Of a stretch of 64,000 nucleotides of DNA, positions 11,610 through 24,600 are shown one piece after another. Numbering within the stretch: the first letter of the stretch is position 1; each line of letters begins with the position of its first letter. The translations under genes were made by a program, and so were the position numbers. The DNA comes from Hibiscus mutabilis (lineage: Eukaryota > Streptophyta > Magnoliopsida > Malvales > Malvaceae), in the NCBI GenBank assembly GCA_019671005.1, contig CM033725.1, positions 35,796,678-35,860,677 of the forward strand, in the 5' to 3' direction. The notes beneath the pieces were generated by a model. It saw only the letters and a list, made by a program, of their open reading frames with translations, was not told where the DNA came from and did not search any database.

Positions 11610-12909
11610 TTACGCATAATACTTCTTGACGAAGTCTGAGTTTATTGGGTTGCTCAATTCTTTCCCATCCATCTTCGTTAGAATTAACGCTCCCCTGGAG
11701 AAAGCCTTTTTCATGACGTAGGGCCCTTCCCAATTTGGCATCCATTTTCCCCAAAAGTCTCTTTGATTCAACAAGATCTTCTTGAGCACTAGATCTCCCT
11801 CCTAAAACTCCCTCGGGTGAACTTTCCTGTTATAAGCTCGCACCATTTGTTTCTGATACATCTGATTGTGGGAAATAGCTTTCAACATTTTCTCGTCGAT
11901 CAGGTTCAACTGATCAAACCTGGCTTGCATCCATTCGGCTTCATACAACTTTACTTCGTTCAAAATTCAAAGTGACGGGATTTCCTCTTCGATGAGTAGT
12001 ACTACTTCGGTGCCATATACTAAGGAATATGGCATTGCCCTGGTGGAAGTTCTCACGGATGTTCGATAGGCAAACAAAGCAAAAGGGAGCCTCTCATTCC
12101 AATCCTTAAATGTCTCCGTAGTTTTTGCTATGATCTTCTTAATATTCTTATTTGCCACCTCTACCGCTCCATTCATTTTGGGGCGATAAACGGTTGAATT
12201 ATGGTGCACAATCTTGAATTGTTCACACACCTCAGTCATAATCCTATTATTCAAATTAGAAGCATTATCGGTGATAATTCTTTCGGGTAAACCATAGCGA
12301 CACATAATTTCCTTCTTGAGGAACTTGCAAACTGTCGCTCTTGTGATATTAGCGTATAAGGTTGCTTCCACCCACTTGGTAAAGTAATTGATAGCCACTA
12401 GGATAAAGCGATGTCTGTTGGAAGCCTTCGGGTGTATCTGACCAATGACATCCATTCCCCAAGTAGCAAAGGACCACAGAGAATTCATGGTGTAGAGAGG
12501 CACCGGTAGGGAGTGTATCTTATCGGTATAGATTTGACATTTGTGATATTTCTTTGCATAATTGATGTAATCTCCTTCCATAGTTGACTAGAAATAGTCA
12601 TATCTTATGATTTTTCTTGCCATCGAGAATTCACTGGCATGTGTTCCGTATAATCCCCCGTGGACCTCTGCTAAAATGGTTTCAGCCTCTCAGGTACTGA
12701 CACACCTCAACAGTACCTGATCCTTGCTTTTTTTTATAAGATTTCCCCGTCAAGGACGTATCATGATGCCAACCTTCTAATAGTCCTTTTGTCATTATCA
12801 TCAGCCCCCTTTGGATAAGTCTGGAACTTGATGTATTGGAGGATGTCAAAATACCATGGGTTACCTTCCTCTTCTTCTTCCAAACTATAGCAATGGGCTG
12901 GTACCTCAA
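11610..12909 (-). pseudogene. integrase of the Tat element (broken)
   Basis: Integrase inserts the cDNA copy into host DNA. The core domain lies in an open frame (12581-11967) with WGMDVIG, IITDNASN and GAVEVANKN supplying the D, D and E of the catalytic triad. Downstream of a stop at about 11967 the reading continues as the typical Tat integrase tail (EAEWMQARFDQLN, KVHPREF, EGDLVLKKIL, WEGPYVMKKAFS, DGKELSNPINSDFVKKYYA) to a TAA at 11610-11612, with a further stop after HPREF. The N-terminal zinc-binding part lies in 12600-12909 in shifted frames. The core is well preserved, but the protein could not be made as one piece. Confidence 0.82.
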
Positions 12910-12949
12910 AGGTTTTTATTTCGATTAGCCCCATCTCGACTGTCCGGTT

Positions 12950-13100
12950 TGCTTCGAATACGGCAGCCAAAGTTGCTAGGGCGTCGACCATCTGATTATT
13001 CTCTCTTAGCAAGTAGGTGAAACTGACTTCTTCAAAATCCATGGGCGTTGAACCCTATTCCATAGACTAAGGCATTCGATACCCCATCAAAATAAAGCCT
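12950..13100 (-). pseudogene. second RNase H of the Tat element, internally deleted
   Basis: Tat elements carry an additional RNase H between the ordinary RNase H and integrase. Here its first strand (RLYFDGVSNALVYGIG, with the first catalytic Asp) is followed within a few codons by its last part (FTYLLRENNQMVDALATLAAVF). The middle of the domain, roughly 90 residues in relatives by my recollection, is missing. The two ends are in different frames and a stop precedes the first strand. The enzyme would be dead. Confidence 0.75.
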
Positions 13101-13730
13101 CTATCCTTCATTCTCGATAGTGGATGTCCCTTTGGAAAGATCACAGATAAGATTTTCATCTAGAAAACCGAAATCTAAAGGCTCATAGTCGTCTAAGGCA
13201 TGGCTTGCTAAAAGATCTGCCACCACACTTCCTTTTACCGCTTTCTGACTCAAATAATCAATGTCGAATTCTAACAAAAGCATTTTCCAATGGGCCACTT
13301 TCCCAGTCAATGCTGGTGCTTCCATAAAAAATTTCAATGGATCTATTCGGGAAATCAAATAAGTGGTGTGATACAACACGTACTGCCGGAGCCGCTTAGT
13401 AGCCCATACCAAAGCGCAACATAACCTTTGGATCAATGGATATCGCGTCTCACACTCGGTGAACTTCTTGCTAAAGTAATAGATCGCCCTTTATTTCTTG
13501 CCCGAGTCATCATGTTGTCCCAGCACATATCCTATAGAATTTTCAAAAATTGCCAAGTACAAAATCAATGGCCTATCTGGTACTGGTGCTACTAAGATTG
13601 GAGGATTAGTCAAATACTTCTTGACCTTTTCTAGTGCTTCTTGACAATCATTATCCCAAACTCCTGGGTTATTCTTCCAGAGTAGTCTAAAGACGGGGTC
13701 ACACTTATCGGTCAACTAAGATATGAACCA
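13101..13730 (-). pseudogene. RNase H of the Tat reverse transcriptase
   Basis: Two adjacent frames (13715-13491 and 13436-13101) carry the RT connection and RNase H: CQEALEKVKKYLTNPPIL, PLILYLAIFENSIGYVLGQHDDSGKK, LCCALVWATKRLRQY, and WKMLLLEFDIDYLSQKAVKGSVVADLLA. The usual catalytic Asp near LYLA appears replaced (LYLAIFE where relatives have LYLSVSE or YTDAS-like sequence), although substituted motifs are common in this lineage. Frames are interrupted at about 13437-13490. Confidence 0.78.
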
Positions 13731-14798
13731 GGAAATGTAATTCAACATTCTCAAAATCCTCAGACTTCCTTTTGTGTTTGGGGTGGTGGAAGATCTTGGA
13801 TTGCTTTCACCTTATCGAGGTCAATCTTAATGCCTTTCTGGCTCACCACAAAGCCTAAAAGCTTCCCTAATGTAACTGCGAAGGTATATTTGGCCGGGTT
13901 GAGCTTCAACTGAAACTTTCTTAGCCTCTGGAAGAGCTTTCACAAATTTTGGAGGTGCTCCTCCTCGGTCTGAGAATTGGCTATCATGTCATCCACGTAA
14001 ACCTCAATATCCTTATGCATCATGTCATGGAACAGGGTCATCATGGCTCTTTGATACATCACCCCAGCGTTCTTCAACCCGAAAGGCATCACCTTGTAGC
14101 AAAACGTGCCCTACATGGTCACGAAAGTGGTTTTCTCCACTCCTCAGGATGCATTTTAATCTGATTGTACCTTGAAAAGCCATCCATAAAGGAAAACAAG
14201 CATGCCCTGCAGTATTGTCAACTAGAGTATCAATATGAGGTAAGGGAAAATCGTCTTTGAGGCTCGCCTTATTAATGTCCCTATAATCTACACATATACG
14301 CACCCTCTCATCCTTTTTTGGTACCGACACTATGTTGGCCACCCATTCTGGGTACTTAGAAACCTTCAAAAATCCAGCCTCAAAATGTTTCTTTACCTCT
14401 TCTTTAATTTTTAATATGTTTGTCCTCATTCTTCGAAACTTTTGCGGGACAGGCTTGCATTTCGGCCTAATGGGGAGCTTGTGTGTTACAATATCTGTGT
14501 TTAGGCCTGACATATCTTGGTATGACCATGCGAACACATCTTTAAATTCTACAAGCAATCCCACCAACTCTTACTTGACTTTTGGTGACAGGGTACCTCC
14601 GATCTTTACTTCGTTCCTTTCTTCGTTAGTCCCCAAATTTAAAATCTCTATCTTCTCTTGGTGTGGGAGGATTTGTCTTTCCTCATTGGCCATCATTCTT
14701 AGTAGCTCATTGGGACTCCCATCATCCTCCTCTTCTACCTCTACCAAGTACGTGGGTCGTTCAAAATCTACTTCAAGATTAGGTTCTGCATCATTCAT
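13731..14798 (-). pseudogene. reverse transcriptase of the Tat element
   Basis: The RT starts with a Pro/Glu-rich linker (14798-14571) and the open frame 14567-14025: FKDVFAWSYQDMSGL, HKLPIRPKCKPVPQKFRRM, PEWVANIVSVPKKDERVRICVDYRDINKA and DDFPLPHIDTLVDNTAGHA. A shift then follows. The catalytic YVDD is present at 13999-13988 within DIEVYVDDMIANSQ, in another frame. The RT is thus recognisable end to end but split by frameshifts and at least one internal stop. Confidence 0.85.
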
Positions 14799-15599
14799 AC
14801 AGTTTATATTAAGAGGCCTGCACGATTTTGAAAGTGTGTATTGGGAAGGGAAAGGTATAGCTCATGATATGAACAAATAAATACATGAATAAACAAATGA
14901 ATAAATAAATAAATACGTAATAAGTGAAATGGAATGGAATGAATGTTGCGTTTGCCATTTGAGATGGAAAATGTAGACATAGTCTATTTCATTTAAAATA
15001 GATAGATAAATATGACATAGCTGCCTTTTTTACAAAGGATGTTCGTTACTTTCGGACAAAAGTAACAGGATTGTTCTGAGCATTACTTTGATTTGTTCCT
15101 AAAAAATGACGGTACGTCCCCAAAGGTCCAATTGTTGAGCTCTTCTCTTATGAGACAAGGGTGAATATTGGCCAGAAATTGATTAGCCTCGCTATTGTCG
15201 CCAATCATATCCACATGCATCTTTTCGAAAGCCTCACTGATCAACTCTTCCTGGAGGCACCTCTCGCCTTCTCAGTTTGCCTCTTGGACATCCACCTCTG
15301 GATTTCAAATTCCACCAGATATAAAGAAACTCTTAAAGTCTCTGTAGATGATATGGGCCCATGGAATGTCCTCCCCTTTAAGCCTAAACTTCCTTTGATC
15401 TTGCTTCTTCCTCCATTCTTGCCTTTTCTGTGAGAAATTTGGCTTCTAACCGTGTTCGAAGCGGTCAACTTTGTGGATTCTTTGCCAAGCCTTTCTTTTT
15501 CTTTGCTCATTTTCCTATGGTTTCGTATACCACCATTTTAGTACAATTTGACAAATTAGGGCATGAAATCTTGCTTCCTTAGGCAACAAAAGTAGCATT

Positions 15600-17280
15600 G
15601 ACAAGTTCCAAGGCTCTAAAGGCACACCTCATTGCTTCTTCATCAGTATGGATGTATGGTGTATAGTTACTGAAGCGACAATGTCTTCTTCGTTATTCAC
15701 TGTTACTAATTTCCCCTCGGTGATAAACTTCAACTTTTGATGGAGTGAAAACGGAACGGCGCCGACCGAGTGTATCCATGACCTCCCTAACAAGTAGTTG
15801 TAAGATGGTCGGATATCCATGACCGTGAAATCGACCACATATTTGGCGGGACCAATGAGTAGGGGGGTACTTCTATTTTCCCGACCACATCTCTATAGGT
15901 CCCATCGAAAGCTCGCACCGTATTATGACACAGTTTCATATGTGAACTGTCGACTGGTAGTCGTTGTAATGTAGCTAAAGGCATAACATTTAACATGGAG
16001 CCATTATCAATTAGCATGCCCAGTAACACATAACCTTTGTAGTGAATGGTGATGTTTAGGGCCTTGGTGGACCCCGTACCTTCCTCCGAAATTTTGTCAT
16101 CACCAAAGGTAATGTGATTAACGTCGGTGATATGGCTTACAATCTGATCCAACCTCCTAATTGAAATATCCTTTGTAACATAGGTCTTATTCAAAACTTT
16201 TAGTAAAACATCACGATGTTTCTCTGAGTTTAGTAAAAGGTCAAGCACAGAAATTTGAGTTGGCTGTCTCCAAAGCTGGTTGACGACACTATACTCGTTG
16301 TGCCTCAAGAATCTCAAAAACTCTTGTGCTTGAGTTTCTATGACCGGCTCTTTGGTCTTCACTTACGGGTCATCTCTAAAAACTTTCTCGAGTTTCAACT
16401 CCGACTTCCTTACCTTTCTCTTTTGGTTCCTCTGGTGCCTTTTGGTTCTCCGAAGCATAGCATCGACTACTCCTTATGAGATGCCCCATAACCTTTACCT
16501 CCCTGGCCTTTGGCTCCAAAGGTTCTTCTTGAATAGGTTTTATCCTTATTTCCACGTCTTTTCCTCTGTGTAAACTAGAGGAACTCGGCATTGTGATGCT
16601 TGTAGTGTAGTTCCATGGAACCATCTTCGTATCCTTGAAAGGAAATAACCTTGGAGAAGCAATAATCATCTTGGGGGCTGCCTTCGATGCACTTTTCTCA
16701 CTTGGCTTGAGACCGAGGACGAGCAATCTCTTGGCACTATACTTGGTCTCTTGGCTCTCCGATGCACAAACTTCCACTTCCTTCCTCTCTCTTCTTCAAA
16801 AAACTCAATCTCCTTGTTATCCATCATAGCTTGTATCAGTTGATGGAACTCCTCACAATCTTGAATCTCATGATCTCTCAATTGATGGTATTCACAATAT
16901 GGGCCACAACCTTCTTCCACAATCACCATTCCCCGGTCAATGAGGCGTGTCATACACAAACGTTGGAAAACCTGCCTTAATGATGACCAAACTTCAGACA
17001 CGCTCACTCTAGCTTTTCTAGTATTCTCGTCTTCGATAGCACTCACGCCTTGACCTCCATGATTTGGTAGGGGGTTGTTGGCCATGCTCGGTTCTCCCAA
17101 CTGTAACACTATGGTCCGAATTAAGTTCTGAAAGAACTTTTTGAATGCCACACAATTTTCAATCGAATGCCCCAAAACATCGGCATGGTATTCGCAATGT
17201 ACCTTGGGGTCATACCATGCTGGGTAAGGTGGGTTGTAAGGAGTAACATGATAAGGAATAACTAAATCAGCCTTATACAA
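15600..17280 (-). pseudogene. gag C-terminal zinc-knuckle region and aspartic protease of the Tat element
   Basis: The frame 17280-16666 holds two knuckle-like clusters, CEYHADVLGHSIENCVAFK and CEYHQLRDHEIQDCEEF, typical of Tat gag. Downstream, 16362-15787 carries the protease: FLRFLRHNEYSVVNQLW, LNITIHYKGYVLLGMLIDNGSMLNVMP (active site D-N-G-S) and LPVDSSHMKLCHNTVRAFDG. The following frame 15838-15629 gives the flap/C-terminal part (FTVMDIRPSYNYLLGRSWIHSVGAVP). The protease processes the polyprotein. Multiple frame breaks are present. Confidence 0.82.
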
Positions 17281-17472
17281 TTGTTAGTAGAGCTCTTTGT
17301 GAGAGATTGGCAAAGGAGTGAAGGATCTCTCCTCCTTTTCCTTCTTGGGTCCCCTATCTTCTCTCTTATTGAAGTTTCGAGAATTCCCCGCTGTGGCCTG
17401 GGGCTGGGAGATAGTGAAGTTCTTGGTTGTCTCGAAGGTGTTTGTATTGTTCACTTCATGGTCCTTTTTCTT

Positions 17473-18575
17473 TTAATGTTTGTGTGAATTATCCCCTCCA
17501 TCAATTCTTTCGCTCTTAATGGCTGCTTTGATACGCTCGCCAGTCATGACCATCTCTGCAAAATTGCTAATAGGGTTGCTGATCAATCGATCATAGAGCG
17601 TCCCTTTTAATGTGTCTACAAACATTAGGGAGATCTCGTGCTTGTAAAGCGGTGGTTGAACTTGTACTGCCACATCATGCCATCTTTGAGCGTATTCGCG
17701 AAAGGTCTCATTGCGCTTTGTTTCATACCTTGCAACAACATTCGGTTGGGAACCATGTCGGTTATATGCTTATATTGATCAGTAAAAGCTTTTTCCAGAT
17801 CCCTTCATGACTTAATTTGAGCCCTTGTTAGCTTATTGTACCACCTCGAAGCATATCCCACTAAGCTGTCCTGAAAATAGTGAATTAAGAGCTTCTCGTT
17901 GTTGGTAAACCCAACCATCTTTTGGAAAACATCACTATATAAGCAGTAGGGCAAGTGGTTCCATCAAACTTTTCAAATTTGGAGGTCTTGAACTTATATA
18001 GGATTTCCACATTGGGGACCAAACTAAGCTCCCTAGCACTTAACCCATAGGAGCCATCCTCATCTTCCTTCACTCAAAACCTTTCCTCTAGGTCTTTCCG
18101 GGTATCCTCCAATTGATTAGTGAACTCCATTTTCATTTGGTTCAATTTCTCCAACTCGTCAAAGTCTAGGATGTTGTCCTCGATAATCTCGAGATTCCTT
18201 ATGGTTACCCCCAGTTGAGTTTGAGCAACTAGACCGATATGAAAGGAAAATGCAGCTTGCGGAGGATTTAGAGAGGGATCAACAAGCAAAGGGTTGTGGA
18301 TGATCTAGGCATGAGGGCGATCCCCCAAGTTTTGGGTAGGATTCTCAATGTTACTCTTGCCCCGCAGATCTGGTCCTAGCCGAGCTTGCAGCAACTGGGA
18401 TATTTCCTTCATCATGTCTTACTGAGACTTGATGATGGTGTCCCTTAATTCTTGTTGGGCTCATTCCATCTGTCCACGTTGGTCGGCCTCCAACTTGGCA
18501 AAGCTTTCCTCCATTTGCTTTGACCGTGAGCGAGTGTGATAAGGGTGTGGAATGATGATAATTTTTAAGAAGCAA
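17473..18575 (-). pseudogene. gag of the Tat element
   Basis: Gag is the structural shell protein of the virus-like particle. Fragments in order: 18289-18074 (acidic, coiled-coil-like MKMEFTNQLEDTRKDLEERF), 18073-17885 (SLVPNVEILYKFKTSKFEKFDGTTCPTAYI, the classic gypsy gag entry), and 17673-17473 (VQVQPPLYKHEISLMFVDTLKGTLYDRLI, NPISNFAEMVMTGERIKAAI). The order and motifs match Tat gag. The middle (17674-17884) reads only with shifts. Confidence 0.8.
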
Positions 18576-19250
18576 AATACAATCTTTCTGAAATAGAAAT
18601 CCTTTTAATTAATAAATTACAATTAATCAAAAATGCAAGCCATTGTACTAATTAGATGATTATTAGCTTTTAACAAAGAATGCAAATGAGAGAATCATGC
18701 ATAAATGCAAAGCACAACACTGAGTTTGGCAAATATCATCGTTAAACGACTTTCATTAATGGAAATGTTGTCTTGTTACAATAACTCAAATAGAACCAAC
18801 TACACATATGGCTTTAAGGTAGTATCAAGGTCAATGATCTCCCTCGGAATCCAAACAATCCTCTCTCCTTCTTCGGAATCATCGTCCACACAGTCATGGA
18901 GTTCGGTAGCGTCTTTCACCAAAATTTGTACTTTCTGGGCAACCTCTTGCATCGAGTTATCCAATGTGCTAGCTCTTGTTCTTGCCTCCAAATTGTGTAG
19001 GCAGCGAAGTTCAGTTGCTCCAAAATTGGTGTCGGGCTCCCGTAAGGCTTCCCACATGATCCTTGAGCTGTTGAACCTCGGTTTCCAACTCATCGACACG
19101 AGTCGTCAAGACTTAATTCTCCAAGTTGCTGGCCTTTAGCTTGCTAGTTGAACCCTTATGCTTGAAAAGAGATTTTTCCAAACATTTCACTTGATCATTC
19201 AAGGCTTCATTTTGGTGTTGTTCCTTCTTGATCTGTCTCGAGTAGGAGAT

Positions 19251-20943
19251 TCATAGACTCTTCACTTCTTCGGTTAAAGCGAGCACTTGATCTTTGTGCT
19301 CGTAAAACATTCTTGTGTAATTCTCAGCTCTCGCTTTCTCCTCCTTCAATCGGAGCTCTAACCCTTCACTTGGTCCGCCTTCCGCGACTCTTTTGCTCTT
19401 ATTTAAACTTTTAAGCTTCTGAATCTCTTTATTCTCCATCTTGAGTTTGATTTCCAACTCATATTTTTTCCTTTGTAGATCTTTAATCACTCCTTCAAAC
19501 TGTGTCTTCTTTAATTTGAAGTAGAACTTTTCTTGATGGGCTCTTTCCTCGAGCTTGAGGTACCTCCTTCGCTCTTCTTCAAGTCGTTTCCTTATCAAAT
19601 CAGCCTCGGTAGGAAGCATGGACAATCTCTCCTCTATAGATCTCTTTCTATCAAGATTCAAGTGGGGAATGTTGTCGTTGACACGATTAAATCGCCATGC
19701 TTCGTATTCGGGAGTGACCATGTACGTAGCATTTACAATCCTAACCCATCTTGCATTGTTCCAAGTTAAGGAAGCATTATATACCATTGTCCTATAGCCC
19801 TTCTCCTTCGCATAATCCACGTTGAACTCATTTAGACCTTTGGTGGCCGGCACAAACTGTTTCAAACCGTACTTCTCAAAACTAGAAGAGGTGCATATGC
19901 GGTATGCCCCCAAGGCCAAGTAGTGGTACCCATGAATGCTCTCCACGTCTATAGAGAATGTTCTTTGCCAACAACCACGGCGCTCTCCAAACTATATCTT
20001 TCTCCTTTAGATTTCGGAGGACATCCTGCCATACTTCCTTGGATCTTCGAGTTGGTCAATCATTCTTTCGTAGGAACTCTTCTAAGGGAAAGAACTTGTC
20101 ATAAAGGGGCCTCGAAAATCTGGGATCAGTCCAAAGGTGGTTGTAGAACCAAATAGTCAAAAGCTGTGGGCATCCTCGAAAGTGACCTCCACCATGCTCT
20201 CGATAGAACCTTAAAGATCTAAAAGTTTTAGCCAAAATTACAGGTATTGGATTAGTCCCGCTATCCAAACGATCAAATAGATCCAAAACCGGTGTATCAA
20301 TGAGTCCCAATGCTCGAGGAAAGAGTACCAATCCATAGATCAACAAAGCAAAGAGATTCCACTGAACTCGTCCCACAGGATGCACAGAAGCTGAGGCCAG
20401 GATCCCCTCCCACTTAAGATACTCTTTATTATTCCAAGTAGTAACTTGATGCTCGACCCAAAATGACAACATATCTGAGAACTTCTTTAACTTACCTCAA
20501 AAAGCTTTGTTTTTACTTGGTTTAGAATATACCCGATTCATGTTAATCTTCTTGCAATTTATAAGGTCTTGGTATTCTTCGATTGTCGGAGTTAAATCAA
20601 AGTTACCAATCGTAAAGCAGTTGTAGACAGAGTTCCAAAAACCCACCAAGGCTTGTAATAGTGCTTGATCAACTAAGACCTCTAGCAAGTACGCGATGTC
20701 ACCATATTCTTCTCTAAAAGTACTATTTGTTTCAAAATCCCAACTGTTCCAAACCGGCTTCAATTCGGACACATCATTGAACTTCGTATTCATGAAAGAC
20801 GTGGCTGACATGGCTGATCTGAACCCAGTGGCAATATTGTCTCCATCATGTAGTTGCTCCCCTTCTGACCATATCTTAACATCGGAATTCTTTTCATCAC
20901 TGCTACGGACTAAGTCTCCCATTGATCTAGTCTTTAACTTCAA
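19251..20943 (-). pseudogene. extra ORF upstream of gag in the Tat element (DUF7745-like)
   Basis: Three frames in a row, 20943-20497, 20472-20056 and 19946-19251, form one broken protein. It has an acidic start, a globular part (LTPTIEEYQDLINCKK, VHPVGRVQWNLFALLIYGLVLFPRALGLID, GTNPIPVILAKTFRSLRFYREHGGGHFRGCPQLLTIWF), and a long charged coiled-coil tail (EEERRRYLKLEERAHQEKFY through LALTEEVKSL). The globular part resembles the plant family I know as DUF7745, found in host-annotated proteins derived from such elements. Its function is unknown. Its place between the primer-binding site and gag fits the ORF1 of Tat/Ogre elements. Confidence 0.72.
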
Positions 20944-20998
20944 ACTATTTCCAACTCAATGTGTTCTTCATGATATGATAAGATATGCAAAAAAGTAA

Positions 20999-21647
20999 AA
21001 GAGGAAAAAGAAGAAAACAAAAAGAAGCATTAGTTATAAGATAAACAATAAAACGAAAATGAGAAAAAATAAACGCAAAATGAAATAAGCACAATGCAAG
21101 CAAGTAAGGAAACAAACCTAACCACATGAATTCTAGTTCGCTAGGGTTATCCGCATGGCTCTAATGGGGTAGGTTTCCTAGATTCTCACACATGGTTTGG
21201 TTCTAATCGAGGGTACCTGAACCTATCTCGTTACCTACTAAGGCAACAAGAACTCCAATTATGGAAAGCACGACCTAGTGAAAAAGTACGACCTAGTGAT
21301 GTGGAGGGTTGCTCACGTGTCAGAAGGCATGGATTCTGGAAGTGAATTACCGACCCGTGGAGGGCTACTCACGTAGGTATATGGCTTTTCACTCCCACTT
21401 AAAGGGACGGAGCTCAAGTATAGAGCTTGATGAACCTGATGCAACACATGTCGGTGATTCCTTATAAATTAAATGAAAAAGTAATCTGAAGTCCACCAAT
21501 TATCAAAGCCCGTGCAATCTTAGTCACATTACCAAGAAAGAATCGACCTTTTTAAAATCAATTAAAATCCCAACATTTTCCATCATTTTAAGGCAAAAAA
21601 ATATTCTTTTGGCCTAACTCTCTTTTGTTTTGTAAAAACAAATTCAC
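20999..21647 (-). other. untranslated leader of the Tat element
   Basis: This lies between the extra ORF and the primer-binding site. A related phrase appears twice, as GTGGAGGGTTGCTCACGTG near 21300 and GTGGAGGGCTACTCACGTA near 21356. No open frame of note. Confidence 0.55.
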
Positions 21648-21667
21648 GATCACCAGTGGAGTCACCA
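21648..21667 (-). other. primer-binding site of the Tat element
   Basis: The reverse complement begins TGGTGACTCCACTGG, three bases after the end of the 5' LTR. A TGG start is needed to pair with the CCA end of a tRNA. The sequence closely resembles the TGGCGACTCCACTGG-type site I associate with Tat/Ogre elements (tRNA-Arg, from memory). Confidence 0.7.
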
Positions 21668-21670
21668 AGC

Positions 21671-24600
21671 TTTAGTGACGTTTCATTTCCTTTCTTAAAA
21701 CAATATAGGGTTTTGTAAGTTCGGCGCTATGGGTTATCCTTAAAATCGTTCTTTGAAATTTTGGCTTAAAGGGATTTCTTTTGAAAATTCTTTTTCTTTT
21801 GAAAATCGATGAAAACTTGGAGTCTCCATCGGCCACTTGGATAAGGTGGGCCAGACACCGTAGAAAAATAGAGATCCATTATGAAAGGGTTTGGGAATTG
21901 GTTACGCGTGGGGAAGGATTAGCACCCCCATCAAGCCCGGAAATCGGTACCTAAATATGTTTGCTTTCAAATTAATGGAGTTTTTTCGAATTTGAATTGA
22001 ATTTAACTCGATGTACTTAATTGAAAATTTGACCTTAATTACATGGGCTTTATCAAGTTGGTGGGTTTGAATTAATTGGACATTTAATTAATAAGGTTGG
22101 CGATACACCGGACCAAAGACTACACCGACATCACATAAGCCTGACTGCCATGTTAGTTTATGGTTTGAATCACGCACGTCACCTTTATGCATGATGCAAG
22201 CAATTAACATATGATGTAATGGTTTTGTCAAGTTTTAATTTTACTTTGAGTCGGTAAGAATTAATTCAAATATTTGGTCAACATCCTTTGAGCTCGGACT
22301 GTTACGACAAAAATATCAGAACTAATAGATACCCCATTTTTCATGATTTAAATTCATTAGCATGAAAACTAAATGGGCCATATGAATGACAAATAAAATG
22401 GATGGCAATCAAAGGCTTAAAGATAAACACACAAAAGCCCACCCAAGGCCCTAACCTAAAAGGCCCAAGTTATGGAAGATCCAATTAGTGATCTAGTTAT
22501 TAATTAGGTGTTTCTAGTATTAACCCTAAATTAATTAACCCTAAAAGGTTAGAAAACCCTAACAAATTATGAGTTATCTCGTGATATGATAGTTAATTCT
22601 ATTGATTTCAAACTAGTATTCCAATAAGCCAAGAATACTATTTAAAATAAATCAAGTTAATCAATCATAGCTTTAATTTAAATGTCAATCTAATCTCCAT
22701 GTTAATTTTATCTTAAAAGTAATTAAGAAATATCCAACTAATTTAATGAACTTAACATTTATCTCAATAAGCCAATGGTAAATTTAAATTCACTAAATCA
22801 GTTCGAACCCTAATCTAACTAAGGCTCTAAAAGGCTAATCCTATATTAATCTAATTAATTTAAAGATCGTGCCCCTATGAGACGAGCACACGACTTAAAT
22901 TAATTAAATCAATTTCTAAACTAATCCAAAGGCCTTAACAAATACAAAACCCACCTAAACTAAGCCCAAGGCCCACTAAGCTAAAGTTAATCCTAGGCCC
23001 AAAACACAAAGTCCCAAACATCTAAACTAAACCTACATTAAGGAAATAAATATATTTCATACTATATTTATAAAAATATATACTACATTTTTAAAACTAT
23101 GTATTACATATATCATAAGAACTTATATATTATAAAGGCTTATATTATATATTAAAAAGAACCCTATGTTATATATTTAAAAAAACAAAAGCTTATATTA
23201 TATATATTAAAAACCTTATAATACGTATATTATGATCTTTATAAAATCATATATATTATAATTAAAAAGGGTTATATATATTTAAAGAAAACTATATATT
23301 AAATATATATTATAAAAAACCATATTTTATATATCTATTATAGAAACTATATATATTGTATATTATACAAGAAATAACTATATACTATATGAAATATATT
23401 ATACTAAAATAATACACATATCAAACCATATATCAAACATTACTAGATTCTGGTGGCCTCTCCGTCGTACATCGCTGCGTCGGCCGCCACTCGCCGACGG
23501 TCAGCAAACTCAAAACCCATACCAAAAGAACCTATTTTCTAATTTGAACATTGATCCAAACTCAAACCCTTTGAAAACAACCAAATCCTTCCTTTATTTC
23601 AAAAAACCATAACCGAAATAAAAGCCCCTTTTGAAAAAGCCAGGACCGAAACCAGCCTCTCTGGCTGTCGTTTCCTCTAACTCACCACATACGACCTTAA
23701 GAAGGTCGAGAGGCTTCTTGTCGAGGAAGGAAGATAGACGGGCGCAACGACGGCGAAATGACACCATAAAGAAAGAAAAAAAGGTAAAAATCCTAAACCC
23801 TAATATACTTGTGTATGATGATGTGAAAATGAAAGAAGAAGAAGGAGTATACCTCAAAAATCTTGAGGCTCTTGGTTTCTTTTCTTCTCTATTGCTTTCA
23901 AATCCCTTCTAGGTTTTACATCTATTTTTTCGTTCAGTTATATAGTGCCCGAATATTACATGATTATTGAAAATGCAAAAAAGGCACTAAAATGTTATTG
24001 GTTGCCCTCTGATTCATGTGCGTTGTTGCAATTCTCTTAAATTTCTTCATTTTTGATTGATTTCCTGCATTTTTAACTGCCTCTGACATTTCTTTCTTTT
24101 GTTTGTTTACTTGACATGGCTGAATCGAGCACTGGGGGACCAGAGGAGAGAAAGGACCGCCTGCCATCGTGGTGGTCGACGTAGGCGAGCGGCCATGATG
24201 TGGCATTCAGCCACCAGCTCTGCGTGTTGGCGTGGAGACAGGGAGACGTCACCGGAAGACAACTGGTCGGGTGGTGGACTCTACACGAGACTGGGGAGAT
24301 GGAATGACGTGCGTGAACGCGTGTAGAAGCTGAAAGGTCGCGCGTGGGCGTGTGGGGGATGTTAATGAGCTGGGCAGTGTGGCGCACGTGTGCGTGGTGT
24401 TCATCTAGATCATCAAATCAAGAATTAATCTGACTGTGGGGATTGATCTACGCAAGGGAAAGGCATCTATCAGATTAGGGCTTCTAATTGTTGGGCCAAA
24501 AAGGGCCATGCAATATGTATTCAATTTTTGGGTTTTATAAAATTGTAAATGGACTCTAATGGGCATATTTTTATTATTATTGGGCATATATTTATTAGTT

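Noticed and set aside
11447..11629. 60-codon Phe-rich frame
   Set aside because: It is the translation of a polypyrimidine tract behind the Tat integrase.
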